DNA of 64,000 nt, from positions 535,001 to 599,000 of the forward strand of contig JACVTC010000114.1 of assembly GCA_016946835.1 (NCBI GenBank), given 5' to 3'. The position numbers and the translations under genes were made by a program. The notes under the pieces were generated by a model. It worked only from the letters and a program-made list of their open reading frames with translations, ran no database searches and was not told the DNA's origin. This stretch comes from Neocallimastix lanati (nom. inval.) (lineage: Eukaryota > Neocallimastigomycota > Neocallimastigomycetes > Neocallimastigales > Neocallimastigaceae). How positions within the stretch are numbered: position 1 is the first letter of the stretch; each line of letters opens with the position of its first letter. Of this stretch, positions 22,826-34,702 are shown piece by piece.

Positions 22826-24093
22826 AAAAAGACTTTTGGTATTGAAAAATGTGCAACTATGGTTATAAAACCAATGAACTTCCAATCTCCTCCAAACTAT
22901 AGTGATTCAACCTTTTTTTTAGGAATGAATGCTATTCTTAAAGTTTCTAGTTATATTTATCTTGGTATTCCTTTTTCTGATGATCTCTTACTAGAACACA
23001 TTATATCTCACATGTATTTTAAAGTTAGAATATCCCTTCTTTCATTTACACGTTTCTTCTCAAATAAACTTATTCCTATTGCATACAAGAAAAAAGTTCT
23101 TCAATCATTTGTTATTAGTAAAGTGATTTATTATTCTCCTTTACTTGGTTCAAACAAATCTAGAACGGCCAGAATTCAAACATTAATTAATACTGGTCTA
23201 TTTTGGTGTATCGGCTCCTTCTCTAAAAATGGTAAAACATGTTCAGAAGACAAGGACTATATTAGACATAATTCTACTATGAGTACATATGCTTTATCTC
23301 GAGATTTAAGCATTCCTTCTATTGCTGGTGTCTGCGTAGCCTTACAGATTAAATCATTTGCAAAATGGAGTAAATCAAACTGTATTATAAAGGATCTCAT
23401 TAAATCTATTCCCAAAATGCCTTATTATTCCTGGACTAAAGAATCTTGAACAATGTATAAAAAAATCAAAAAATATAAATGTGAAAAATATGACGATATT
23501 TTAGAACGTTACTGGAAATCAGTTGCCAAATTTCAAGGTATTAAAGGTCAAAATTACGATTGTAATAAGTTCTCAAACAATAAAGCTATAATTATGCTTA
23601 GTTTAAAATATCCCCAATTCAACTTAGGGTTTTCGTGGATTATACGTTTACGCTGTGGTTATAAATACAATACTACTATTGCTATTAGAATGGGTAGAGT
23701 TTCAGAAGATTGTCCCAAGTCTTGCCCCTGTTGTGGCGAAGATAAACAATCTTTTGAACATTGGATTTTTAAATGCGATGTTCTTGCATCTTTTAGATGG
23801 AATTCTTTAAATTTCATCGATGATCTCTATGTTTTATTCCTTAGTAAGATTGGAGTGTTTAATGCTCTTTTTTCCTATGACTCTATTTCTAATTTTGAAG
23901 ATTATATCAATCATTATATATACTTGTTCCTTCTTGGTGGGACTTTAGTTTTAAATGAGCTACATTTCGATAGTGGGGAACAGAAGCAATTGAATGAACT
24001 ACTTTTCAAAGGTTCATCTGAGTCACCTGTTCCAAAAATTGTGGGCTTGGCGGAATTCTTAACTAGCGTAATACCTATCATAAGTAGTTCGTT
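22823..24093 (+). mobile_element. Family-B LINE fragment, broken at both ends
   Basis: Begins in the middle of the reverse transcriptase (FGIEKCATMVIKP), just after FADD, and continues through the Cys/His cluster (CPKSCPCCG) to IPIISSSF near the C terminus, where similarity to the 16900 region stops abruptly. It is closer to the copy at 28362 than to the one ending at 17338 (for example the shared NCNKF region wording and C-terminal changes). A stop codon at 23447-23449 interrupts the frame. It has no A tail and no duplication, so it was trimmed by rearrangement and not only by 5' truncation. Confidence 0.88.
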
Positions 24094-24310
24094 TAATACT
24101 GACACCATAAATAGCTATGTACTTGCAGTTATAAGAAAAGATAAATCCATAAAAGTTAAAATGAAGTCCCCGTATAAACCAAAGAAAGATGATCGACCCA
24201 ACAAAAATGAATCAATAATAAGAAAGGATAAATTAATAGATAATCCCATTTCCATCAACACTAATGCCATGAAACATCATTCCACAAAACAACAATGCAC
24301 TTACCAATAA
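24094..24310 (+). other. Unidentified 72-codon open tail after the LINE fragment
   Basis: Continues the frame of the LINE fragment but has no similarity to the C termini of the other copies. It is Lys/Asn-rich (VIRKDKSIKVKMKSPYKPKK, DDRPNKNESIIRKDKL) and ends at TAA. It may be the end of another repeat family or host sequence fused by recombination. No function is proposed. Confidence 0.45.
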
Positions 24311-24977
24311 TGATGTGGAAATGGATGAAGTTGAAGGAAATTATAACCATAAGAAATTATGATTTTAGAATTTATTTTTTATGTTAAATATAGTTTATCT
24401 TCATAAATTTAAGTATAATATGATTATGTTATCCATATTATAATTTTTATAATCACGTGATATAATTTATTTAAATAATTTTTATCATCGTAGTAATTAA
24501 TAAAATGGATTCATATATTAATTGTAATTTTATTATTTAAAATTTTAATTTTAAAATATCATGATTAAAAAAATAAGTGGGGTAAATATAAATATATAAA
24601 TATATATATTGTAATATTATTTATTAATATATTATAGAATATTTTTTTATAAAAACATTTTTATATTACTATTAGCCAATCATTAATAAAATAATTATAA
24701 AATTTTTTCTTCATGCATTTAATCTATTTTTTAAAATTTTTTTTTTTTAAAATTTTAAAATATTCCTTTTTTTTAAAGAAGGTATAATTATAATTAAATA
24801 ATTTAGTTTTTTTTATAATTGTTATTTAGTAAGTTTGACTAAGGAAATTTACATTTTAGTTATAATTTTAAATTAAAATTTAATATATATTTATTTTTAA
24901 ATGTTAAAAATATTATTAATAAAAATAATAAATTGTTTTATATTTGTTTATGTAAAAAATTTAGTAAAAAAAGAAAA
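24311..24977. other. Intergenic, no gene seen
   Basis: AT-rich low-complexity DNA between the LINE cluster and the radical SAM gene. It holds no open frame and no recognised repeat end. Confidence 0.7.
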
Positions 24978-26304
24978 ATGCTTTTCTTTTTAACTTTGAC
25001 CCAAAATTGCAATTTAGCTTGTACATATTGTGGTTCAGATGGCAATGCTGATATTGAAAATATTTTAGAAGAAGATCAACCAAAAGAAATTAGATATAAA
25101 TTGAACAATTTAGAAAAATTAAAGAATGTAATATTTCTTAATATATATAATTATTAAAGAGTTAATATAATATGATGGAAATAATTGAACCTTAAAAACT
25201 TATTATTTTTATAATAAAATACAATAATATATATAAAAATATATAAATATATAAAAAAGATAAAAGATGATTTAATTATCTGTTTCTATGGTGGTGAGCC
25301 TTTATTAAAACCAAGAGTAATTAAAAAGGTTATTGAAATGCATCCAAACGCCAAATTTTGTTTACAAACAAATGGTACTTTGTTAAATCGTTTTAATACA
25401 AAATTAACCAATCAAATGGATACAATATTAATTTCTGTTGATGGTGGACCAGAAGTTACTAACAAAAGTAGAGGAAATGGAACATGGGAAAGAGCTATTA
25501 ATAATGCTAGATATATTAGAAAGAATGGTTATAAGGTTAGTTTATTTATAACGAAAATAATAATTTTTAAAAATATGAATAAATAATTAATTGTAATTTT
25601 GATAATAATAGAATGACCTTGTTGCTCGTATGACTGTTTCTAATGTTAGTAATGTTTACGAAGATGTTAGATATTTAATTGAATTAGATGATGGCCTTTT
25701 TGATCATGTTCACTGGCAATTGGATACGCAATGGTCAACTCCATGTTTTGCTGGATATGATAACTTCTTAGATTGGAGAGATAATAATTATAATGTTGGT
25801 ATTACAAAATTAGTTAATTGGTTTGAAAAGGAAATTGTTGAAAAATCACGTGTATTAGGTATTGCACCTTTTTTACAAGTTCTTCATGATATGATTACTG
25901 GAAGAAAATCTCGTCTTCGTTGTGGATCTGGTTTAGATTCATTTAATGTTGATACAGGAGGTGAAATTAATCCATGTCCAATCGCTCCAGAAACTCATGA
26001 ATTAGCAATGATTCAAGATGAAAATTTCCAAACACCCGAATCTTTAAGAGATTCAGTTAAAATTGCAGGATTATGTACAGATTGTGAAATTTTAGATTTA
26101 TGTGGTGGTCGTTGTTTATATGCAAACCAAACCATGTGGTGGGGTGAAGAAGGTTTTAAAGAAGTTTGTGTTACTGTTAAGCATTTAATGAATGAACTTA
26201 AGCGTATTTTGCCAAGTATTAAGCAAGCTATTGCTGATGGTAAAATTACTTTAGAGGACTTAAACTATCCAAAATATAATAACTCCGTTGAAGTCATTCC
26301 ATAG
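24978..26304 (+). CDS. Radical SAM/SPASM domain protein, three exons
   Basis: Oxygen-sensitive [4Fe-4S] enzyme that cleaves S-adenosylmethionine; SPASM members usually modify peptides or proteins (sulfatase maturases and RiPP maturases). Exons 24978-25127, 25260-25535 and 25612-26304, with GT-AG introns of 132 and 76 bases in phase 0, give 372 residues. Residues 11-18 are CNLACTYC, the canonical CX3CX2C; YGGEP (about 60-64) is the SAM-binding GGE motif. The SPASM domain is complete: C246, the GEINPC motif ending at C264, C297-X2-C300-X5-C306-X3-C310 and C328, enough for two auxiliary clusters. The start at MLFFLTLT sits just before the first cysteine, as is usual in this family; an in-frame ATG at 24933 is possible. 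It resembles the archaeal and bacterial AF1577-like peptide-modifying group, suggesting transfer from a gut prokaryote followed by intron gain. The substrate is unknown. Confidence 0.88.
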
Positions 26305-26717
26305 ATTATTTATTTTAGAAATTTCATAATGATAGATATAATTTAATTTAATGTATATTAAGATAAAAAAAAAAAAAAAAAAAAAATAAAAATTTATTTC
26401 ATAAATATCTTTTTAAACAATAGAAATTAATTTATTTTAATTATAATTATAAAAATAACAAAAAAAATAAAAAAAATCATAAAATAATTTATCTATCTTT
26501 ATATATGTATAAATACATAAATATATATGATTAAAATTTTTTTTATCTTTTTTTTTAAAAAAAATAAATACTTATTTACAAAAAAAAATAAATAAATAAA
26601 AAATAAAAAGTGAATTGGTTTATATAAATAATAGTCAATAAAAAAATTTGTTAAATTAAATTTATTAATTTGAATATTTAATGTGTTATATTATGTTATA
26701 AAAGAAAATGATTAATT
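26305..26717. other. Intergenic AT-rich DNA after the radical SAM gene
   Basis: No gene seen. It contains a 22-base A run near 26365 and short AAAT repeats. Confidence 0.7.
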
Positions 26718-26884
<167 letters not shown>

Positions 26885-26956
26885 CTTTGAATAAATAATG
26901 TTTATATAATTTCTTTTTTAAATATTTATTAATTTATATGTGTGTATATATATATA

Positions 26957-27340
<384 letters not shown>

Positions 27341-27877
27341 GATATAATAGATTTAAATTATAAAAAGGAATGGAATATTTTGTTTAAGAACCAAATCATT
27401 TCTGGTGATTATTCAAAAACGCCATTCTTGGTGCGATCTGCAGCTCTCTTTACAGAAATTATGCCTCGGGCTAGTACACGGCAAGGGTTACTATTCCAAA
27501 GTATAAGCGCAAACTAACCAGGAGCGACAACGCTTAAAATGCAGTAAGACAGGCTAGTAGGGCCAATGCCTCTGAAGGAGAAGACCATAATTCTTTCAGA
27601 TAGTCAATTCAAACCCTAATCCATAAGGAGGTGAGGTTCGCTGCATATGAACTTTTTTCTGAATTTATTTATATGCTTATTTTTGATTATTACTTTTTAT
27701 TTCACGTTACTATTTCATTTATTATTATGTTCATATTGGATAAATAATATTTATTTATTTTATTAATTCTTTGTTTTTTTATTTTTTATTAAAATTAAAA
27801 GTATTCATGTAATTTATATAAGAATAAATAAATAAAGATTAAAGTTCGCAATAATTGCGGCTATAAAAAAAAAAAAA
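27341..27877 (+). mobile_element. Decayed 3' end of a family-C LINE
   Basis: Translation of 27367-27600 gives EWNILFKNQ, SGDYSKTPFLV and SAALFTEIMP, which match the C terminus of the family-C ORF at about 22310-22410 (EWKDLFKCQ, SGAYSDTPFLV, TAALLQSIIP), with stops and shifts beyond. A 3' UTR with AATAAA near 27832 and the hairpin CGCAA-TAA-TTGCG (27847-27859) leads to an A tail at 27865-27878. It is older and more diverged than the other copies. Confidence 0.8.
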
Positions 27878-27917
27878 ATTAATAAGGTTATTTATGAGTA
27901 AATATAAATAGGTAATT
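27878..27917. repeat. 40-base direct repeat, left copy
   Basis: Forty bases identical to 31828-31867, starting at the end of the LINE A tail. It may be part of an LTR of an old Copia-like element whose other side lies near 31806. Confidence 0.75.
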
Positions 27918-28347
27918 CAATTTAAATAATGTTAAAATAATTTCTTAATTATATTTGTAATCAAATAATTTCCCCCTAAAGCAAAGTATTTAATATTATT
28001 ACACCGTTAATATTAGATGTTTCTAAAACATCTCTTATAAAATATGGTATATATATTTACCATTTGTATGATGGAAACCTTTCTCTTGAAGGGTGATATT
28101 ATACCATCTCATATTGTGTGAATACCTCCTATATATTGGGTTTTACATCACTTTCAATTATAATACTTTTTATAGATTAGCGCTAACTTTTATATTATTT
28201 TCGCTTTGTTTCGAGATTCATATTAGATGAGTTTTGTAAAAACATCCTCGAATTAAGTTTTGTTACATTAAAGTAACTTGTAATCATCATATAAATTATT
28301 ATTAACCTGTATAAATTTTTTAGATATAAATTTATTATAGTGGTATC
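27918..28347. other. No gene seen; possible internal part of an old retroelement
   Basis: Contains a purine tract on the minus strand (complement of TTTCCCCCTAAAG at about 27968) like the polypurine tract of the Copia elements further right. It holds no readable open frame. Confidence 0.4.
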
Positions 28348-29770
28348 TTCAACTTATAGTCAAGTAATTTATTATTCTCCTTTACTTGGTTCAAACAAAT
28401 CTAGAACGGCCAGAATTCAAACATTAATTAATACTGGTCTATTTTGGTGTATCGGCTCCTTCTCTAAAAATGGTAAAACAAGTTCAGAAGACAATGACTA
28501 TATTAAACATAATTCTAATATGAGTACTTATGCTTTATCTCGAGATCTAAGCATTCCTCCTATTGCTGGTGTCTGCGCAGCCTTACAGATTAAATCTTTT
28601 GCAAAATGGAGTAAATCAAACTGTATTATAAAGGATCTTATTAAATCTATTCCCAAAATGCATCATTATTCCTGGACTAAAGAATCAAGAACAATGTATA
28701 AAAAAATCAAAAAATATAAATGTGAAAAATATGACGATATTTTAGAACGTTACTGGAAATCAGTTGCCAAATTTCAAGGTATTAAAGGTCAAAATTACGA
28801 TTGTAATAAGTTCTCAAACAATAAAGCTATAATTATGCTTAGTTTAAAATATCCCCAATTCAACTTAGGGTTTTCGTGGATTATACGTTTATGCTGTGGT
28901 TATAAATACAATACTACTATTGCTATTAGAATGGGTAGAGTTTCAGAAGATTGTCCCAAGTCTTGCCCCTGTTGTGGCGAAGATAAACAATCTTTTGAAC
29001 ATTGGATTTTTAAATGCGATGTTCTTGCATCTTTTAGATGGAATTCTTTAAATTTCATCGATGATCTCTATGTTTTATTCCTTAGTAAGATTAGAGCGTT
29101 AAATCCTCTTTCTTCCTATGACTCCATTTCTAATTTTGAAGATTATATCAATCATTATATATACTTGTTCCTTCTTGGTGGGACTTTAGTTTTAAATGAG
29201 CTACATTTCGATAGTGGGGAACAGAGACAATTGAATGAACTACTTTTCAAAGGTTCATCTGAGTCACCTGTTCCAAAAATTGTAGGCTTGGCGGAATTCT
29301 TAACAAGTGCAATACCTATCATTAGTAGTTCGTTTGAGCTATTATTTATAGGTATTGCAAAATACCAAACTTATCCAAGAGCGTCGACGTCCAACTGATA
29401 AGGCATAATGATAATACAGGATCGTCATCTATTTCTACGAAGGATGAATCTTGCCCTAGTAGTTCAATAAATGATGAATCCGGGGAGAGTTTAGTGGACA
29501 CCACACTATCTATTTTAAAGATGTTACTTCTAGGTTTTATTTCATTTTTATTTGTTAGGAAGGGAAAAATTCCCGCATAGTACAACTTGCCAAAATACAT
29601 AGTAGTTTCGAGCTTTTTTATTTTTTTATTTTTTTAATTTTTTATTTTTAATTTCAAATGTACTTTTCACCTACATGTATTTTTTAAAATAAAATTAATA
29701 AAGTTTTGGAAGTGTATTCTCTTCCCTGTCTAAAAAAAAAAAAAAAAAAAAAAAAATTCAACTTATAGTC
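28348..29770 (+). mobile_element. 5'-truncated family-B LINE with perfect duplications
   Basis: Flanked by the 14-base duplication TTCAACTTATAGTC (28348-28361 and 29757-29770). The body 28362-29756 begins at AAGTAATTTATTATT in the C-terminal half of the reverse transcriptase and ends with an A tail at 29732-29756. The 3' UTR is nearly the same as that ending at 17338, including AATAAA and the GGAAG/CTTCC hairpin (29708-29725). Confidence 0.95.
28362..29580 (+). pseudogene. LINE family-B ORF, truncated copy
   Basis: Encodes the thumb and C-terminal region with the Cys/His cluster (CPKSCPCCG, FEHWIFKC) and the conserved GGTLVLNELHFDSGE block. Compared with the copy at 14550-17155, one base is lost near 29347, so the frame closes at 29398 instead of at the TAG at 29578-29580. 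It lacks the catalytic FADD motif, so it could not act on its own. Confidence 0.88.
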
Positions 29771-30289
29771 TTTAACCTTACTTTCGTTGGATAAAGAGAT
29801 AGAAACCATTTATTATAATCTTTAAATAGTTAAAATTAATTTAAATAGTTTATAAAAATAGTTTTGAATTGTAAATATATAAACATTAGTATTAATAATA
29901 TTTATATAATAAATAGATAATAAATGAGTTCTTATTGAATTTAATTATTATTGTAAATAAGTTGAAAGTTTATTGAATTAATTATTGTTTAGTTTTAGAT
30001 AGATATTATTTAAAAAAATTATTAATAAATATCTTATTTATAAATAAATAGTAATATATGTAAATTAGATAGGAATGATATATTATAATATAATTATGAA
30101 AAAATATAAATACATGTAAATTTCATTATTTAAATCGATGTATTAGTTATTGGCTATTATATAGTTAATAACATAATAATTTAATAAAATGTGTATAATA
30201 AAAAGATATTTTTTTACAAAAGTGGATCTTTTATTTAATATTTTTTTTTCTTTTTTAATTGTTATAATCAGTTTTTCTAAATAAAAACT
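29771..30289. other. No gene seen
   Basis: AT-rich DNA to the right of the truncated LINE with no recognisable coding or repeat signal. Confidence 0.6.
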
Positions 30290-31170
30290 TGACACTATGA
30301 AAGTTAAAAGTTTATTTTTATTTCTGGTGTTGGTGTGTTGTCTATATTATTGTTTATTGCAATTTGATAATATGTTAGTTCATTTAAAGTAAAATGCCAT
30401 GACTCTTTTTTATCAGAATCACAGATACAATATCATCTGTATTAAGGCCCCATTTGAAATATCATTTGTAATTATGTTACTAGTAGTATTAACGTCGTAA
30501 TTTGTATTAGTAACTCTATATTTAGTGTCCTTTTGGTGACAATAAAGCGTTTCAGCTTTACAACATCTTTTCATTGCATTTTAACTTTTCCTCTATCGTG
30601 ACGTTGATAAATATCTTGAGGTTTTTCGCAATCATTACACATACGAAATCCTGTATAATTGAGTGTTTTTATTTTTTTCCATTTTTCGACAATACTCCAA
30701 ATACTCTTTATTTTTATCTTTTAGTTATAACAGCATAAAATTTATTTCAATTTTATGGCATTTTTCAACTTATTGGTTCATCATTAATATAGAGTTCATG
30801 CTTAAGAGATACGTTTTTATAATTAATATATTCATCTATTAGCTCGTGTTTTCTAGTACCAGTTCATTGAATCATACAAAGAACAAATTTGAACGTATAT
30901 GGTTCATCTCTTTTAATAATTAATCTCTTAGGCATTGAGTAGATGGACCTGATTTAAATGTAAGTTGCGGATTAGTTTTGTTTTTCATTTTTTTTAAAAG
31001 TTTATTAGTATTATCCACCCCAATATATTTAATCATTTTTCCAGAAAAATCTTCTGCATATTCAAAATTATCCTTCATACGTAGGAGGTAACATGGTATT
31101 TCATCTGACGAATAGACGTAGTTTGAACTTTAAAAATATCCTGGTGTGCTTCATCCTTTGCTTTGGGTAA
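30290..31170 (-). pseudogene. Decayed unidentified coding region
   Basis: The base composition is richer and less repetitive than the flanks, and minus-strand translation gives protein-like islands in different frames: EYAEDFSGKMIKYIGVDN with NPQLTFKSG (about 30950-31080), RKHELIDEYINYKNV with LKHELYINDEP (about 30780-30880), and IVEKWKKIKTLNYTGFRMC with NDCEKPQDIYQRH (about 30590-30700). Stops separate them. The family was not recognised. It lies between the traces of an old Copia-like element and may be part of it or an independent element. Confidence 0.45.
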
Positions 31171-31345
31171 TCTTAACTTATTTCTTGAAAACTAAATATA
31201 GCTTTAGTTTTTCCTTAAGTGGTTCTTAAATTTTGGTTGGAGGTTACAAATATTTTGAATTTCAAAATTTCGAGATTTCAATATCTCGATTTTCATATTT
31301 CATATTTTCTAAAGGTTAGATTTTCACACGGTTATGGGGGGATAG

Positions 31346-31661
31346 TGCATTTCTTAATGTGGCGTATAAATATTTTAAATAAAGCCATATATTTATAAGA
31401 TACTCTATACAATCATAAATAAATATATAAATAATTATTATTTTAAAGAAATAATAATTTATTTTTTCAATTAAACATTATTAAATAACTATTTCCAAAG
31501 AAATAATATATTCTATTAAAAAAGAATTATAAAAAATTATTTATATAATTGAATATTAATAAATTATATGTATAAAAAAAATATTTATTATTTATTTAAT
31601 TATTATTTATTCGATTATTAAAAACAAGCCACATATAAAAATACGCCACATTGAAATGCAC
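31346..31661. mobile_element. MITE-like inverted-repeat element, about 316 bases
   Basis: Left end GTGCATTTCTTAATGTGGCG and right end complementary to GTGCATTTCAATGTGGCG form terminal inverted repeats of about 20 bases with two extra bases on one side. The interior is A/T-rich and partly palindromic, with no coding capacity. A 10-base direct repeat CGGTTATGGG lies on both sides (31330 and 31684) but is not directly adjacent, so the duplication is uncertain. It could be a non-autonomous DNA transposon. Confidence 0.55.
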
Positions 31662-31792
31662 GATTGTGAAACGCACTAGATTCCGGTTATGGGATTGAGT
31701 ATTTGGCATTCTTCAATTCAAACAACTTTCTTCTTGATATAATTTATGTCCGGCTTAGGATTCATCCTTCAGAGAATCCTCTTAAGAGTCAC

Positions 31793-31805
31793 TGAGACTC
31801 TTAAT
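31793..31805 (-). other. Primer-binding-site-like remnant
   Basis: TGAGACTCTTAAT here matches the primer site beside the LTRs of Copia A (37549-37562) and Copia B (50328-50341). With the 40-base repeat that begins 22 bases to the right it suggests the 5' end of an older, eroded Copia-like element in the same orientation. Confidence 0.5.
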
Positions 31806-31827
31806 ATATTATTGAATATGAAGTTTT

Positions 31828-31867
31828 ATTAATAAGGTTATTTATGAGTAAATATAAATAGGTAATT
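31828..31867. repeat. 40-base direct repeat, right copy
   Basis: Identical to 27878-27917, 3.95 kb away. Confidence 0.75.
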
Positions 31868-32008
31868 AGTAATGTTCAACATAATGAAAATTTACATGTA
31901 CTAAAAATGTGGCTTGTTCTGGACTACTTTTAATTAATTATGTTTATAATAATAATTTATATAATTATTATTCTTGATTCATTTAATAAATAAATTCACA
32001 TATTGTAA

Positions 32009-32009
32009 C

Positions 32010-32070
<61 letters not shown>
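32009..32070. repeat. (AAT)n array left of Copia A
   Basis: About 20 triplets ending at the left LTR of Copia A. The array resumes beyond its right LTR at 38223, so the element sits inside a microsatellite. Confidence 0.9.
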
Positions 32071-32072
<2 letters not shown>

Positions 32073-32358
32073 TAACCGACTATCGGTAGAAAAAGACACA
32101 AAGATAAAATAATACCTTTAATATTGTTTTGTATTAATAATTATTATTAACACTTTATTTATTTAAGTTTTTTATAAAAGAGAGAGAGTACAGTTTTTAA
32201 AGTATAACAATTGTTTACATAAATATATGAATAAAATTAAATTATGAATAAATACATGTGACGTCATATGTTAGAATAAATTTATATGTATATACATTTT
32301 TATTAAATTAAATTTATGTTATTATATAATTATTATATAATAATCTTGATTGTTAACA
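32071..32358 (-). repeat. LTR of Copia A, left copy (3' LTR)
   Basis: Ends at TGTTAACA next to the purine tract (complement of CTCCCCCCTC). It matches 37563-38222 except that the right copy has an extra segment of about 378 bases. It carries TGACGTCA at 32259-32266. Confidence 0.9.
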
Positions 32359-32371
32359 CTCCCCCCTCAAA

Positions 32372-34702
32372 CTAGTTTTTATGTATAAAAACTTGGTTTG
32401 CGAAGTTCGTCATATCTTTTCCATTTTTATTTTTAGTGAGTATGTCAGCTAACATTTGTTTAGATTCAATATATTCTAATTTTATATTTCCTTTTTCAAT
32501 ATTATCTTTGTTAAAAAAATACTTGATTGAAATATGCTTTAATTTAGTGTTTATTTCATCATTTTCTATATTTGTTTTATTTGCTATATTATCAGTATAA
32601 ATTGTTATTGGTTTTTTAAAGTTAAATAATTCTTTAAGAATATTTCTAAAATATAAAACCTTTTTTACACATTCTGAAGTACTGATATATTCAGCTTCGG
32701 CTGTCGATGTAGCTACTATTGTTTGTTTTTTAGAATACCAGCATATAGGATATTTACCCATTAGGATAATATGCCCTGAAGTTGATTTTCTATCTTTGAT
32801 GTCTCCAGCGAAATCCGAATCAGTGTAACCGATAATTTCACCTTCACCATCATAACATATTTTATAATATTTTGTGTTATTTAAATATTTTAATATATTA
32901 GTAACTTTTACCCAATCTGTAATAATAGGATTTTCTGAATTTCTTGCAGCTTTATGTACTGCAAAAGAAATATCAGGTCTAGTACATTTGGATAAATATA
33001 TTAACATGCCTATGGCACTTTTGTAGGCTGTTCTATCAAAGGGTTTATTATTTTCACCTTTGATATTATCACCAACACATGGAGTACTTACTTTTCTTGT
33101 ATATTTTATGTTAAAATTTTCCAAAATCTTATTAATATAATTTACTTGAGAGATTATATATTTATTATCAATTTTCTTTACTTCAATTCCAAGAATATAA
33201 TTTATTTGTTCTGATTTGGATATTTTAAAATTATTCTTTATAATATTAATTGTATTTTGTATTTCTATTTTTATACCTGTAATGACCATGTCATCTACAT
33301 ATACACCTATTATAACTAATACATCACCTTTTTCATTTTTCTTAACGAATATACATTTTTCTGTTATTAATTGAGTATATCCGTTTTTGATTAAAAATTT
33401 TGATAAAGTTTTGTTCCATTGTCGGCCAGATTGCTTCAACCCATACAATGCCTTATTCAACTTCCACCATCCCCTCCCAAAGTTAGGATCTCCTAGCGGA
33501 ATAGACATATAGATTTCTTTGTCTAAATCTGCATTGAGATACGCAGCTTTAATATCTAATTGTTGAATTGGCCATTTGTATTTTGCAGCAAGGGAGAAAA
33601 TAAGTTTTAAGGTGTCTGTATTGAGAGTCGGAGAATAGGTTAAATCATAATCGATACCACGTCTTTGTCTAAAACCTCTAGCTACAAGATGTGCTTTTCT
33701 TTTGGTAATAATATATTCACCATTATATTTATTTGCAAAAACCCACTTTGAAGAAATAATATTTTTTCCTTTAGGAATATACTTTACAAAAGTAAAAATA
33801 TTATTATCATATAAATTTTTAAGTTCATCCTGAATTGCTTTTTCCCATTCTTCATGGTTTTTACATGTTATAGCTTCAGTATAGGAAAGAGGAACATTTG
33901 TGGAAATGGTAGCAACATATCTATTATTATTTATTCTTTTGTATTTAATAGGCCGTAAAATACTCTCTTCATAATCAACTTCAGAAAAATTTCTTTTTAA
34001 ATTAATATTGTTATTAATGATATTTGAATTATTTTTAATAAAAGCAACATTACTTTGGCTATTATCAATATAGGAAGTATTTTCAGAATTATTATAATAT
34101 AAATTATTTTTATTTATATTTTTATTCTTTTTGTTATTTGAGATTTTATTATTTAATAATTTATTATTTAAATTTTTATTTAAATTAAAATTATTATTAA
34201 TATTTAAATTTTTATTAAAATTTAATATATCTTGTGAAACATTTTTTGTTTTGTCAATAACAAGTTGCCTTCTTCCTCTTTTAAAGTTTAGTTTTATCCT
34301 TTTGTTTACATTAAGAGAAGGTGTTTTTACACTTTTATTTTGTAATATATTATTATTTAACTGATTGTTATTAATATTGAATTTTGGATTTAATTCTGAT
34401 TTATTTAATATATGGGAATTTACATTTTGTAAAATATTATCTGTATATTCTTTATTATTTGATTCATTTTGAATTTTATTATTACTATTCAAATTTTTAA
34501 TTTCATGATTATTAATATTATTTCCATTTATGGAATTATTATTATTGTCATCAGAAATTTTATTATTTTCATATGAATTAGAGTTTTCAGTAGAAAAATT
34601 TTTTTCAGAACTTAAATTATTATAATTTTCTTCAATATTTACATTTTCAGATTTTTCATCAAAATTTTGAAAATTTTTATTAATAAAATTTTTTTCATCC
34701 AC
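32372..34702 (-). pseudogene. Copia A reverse transcriptase and RNase H part (fossil)
   Basis: An Asn-rich region precedes the reverse transcriptase (KWVFANK, LVARGFRQRRGIDYDLTYSP, LDIKAAYLNA, GLKQSGRQW, VYVDDMVITG) and RNase H (YTDSDFAGD, STSGHIILMG, AEAEYISTSE). It is part of element A. Confidence 0.9.

Noticed and set aside
22742-22850. ATG at 22742 as the start of a new protein running into the LINE fragment
   Set aside because: The frame passes through the A tail as poly-lysine; it is a chance junction frame.
24933-24977. Upstream ATG at 24933 as the start of the radical SAM protein
   Set aside because: It adds only 15 residues of Lys/Phe-rich sequence unlike the family's N terminus; kept only as an alternative.
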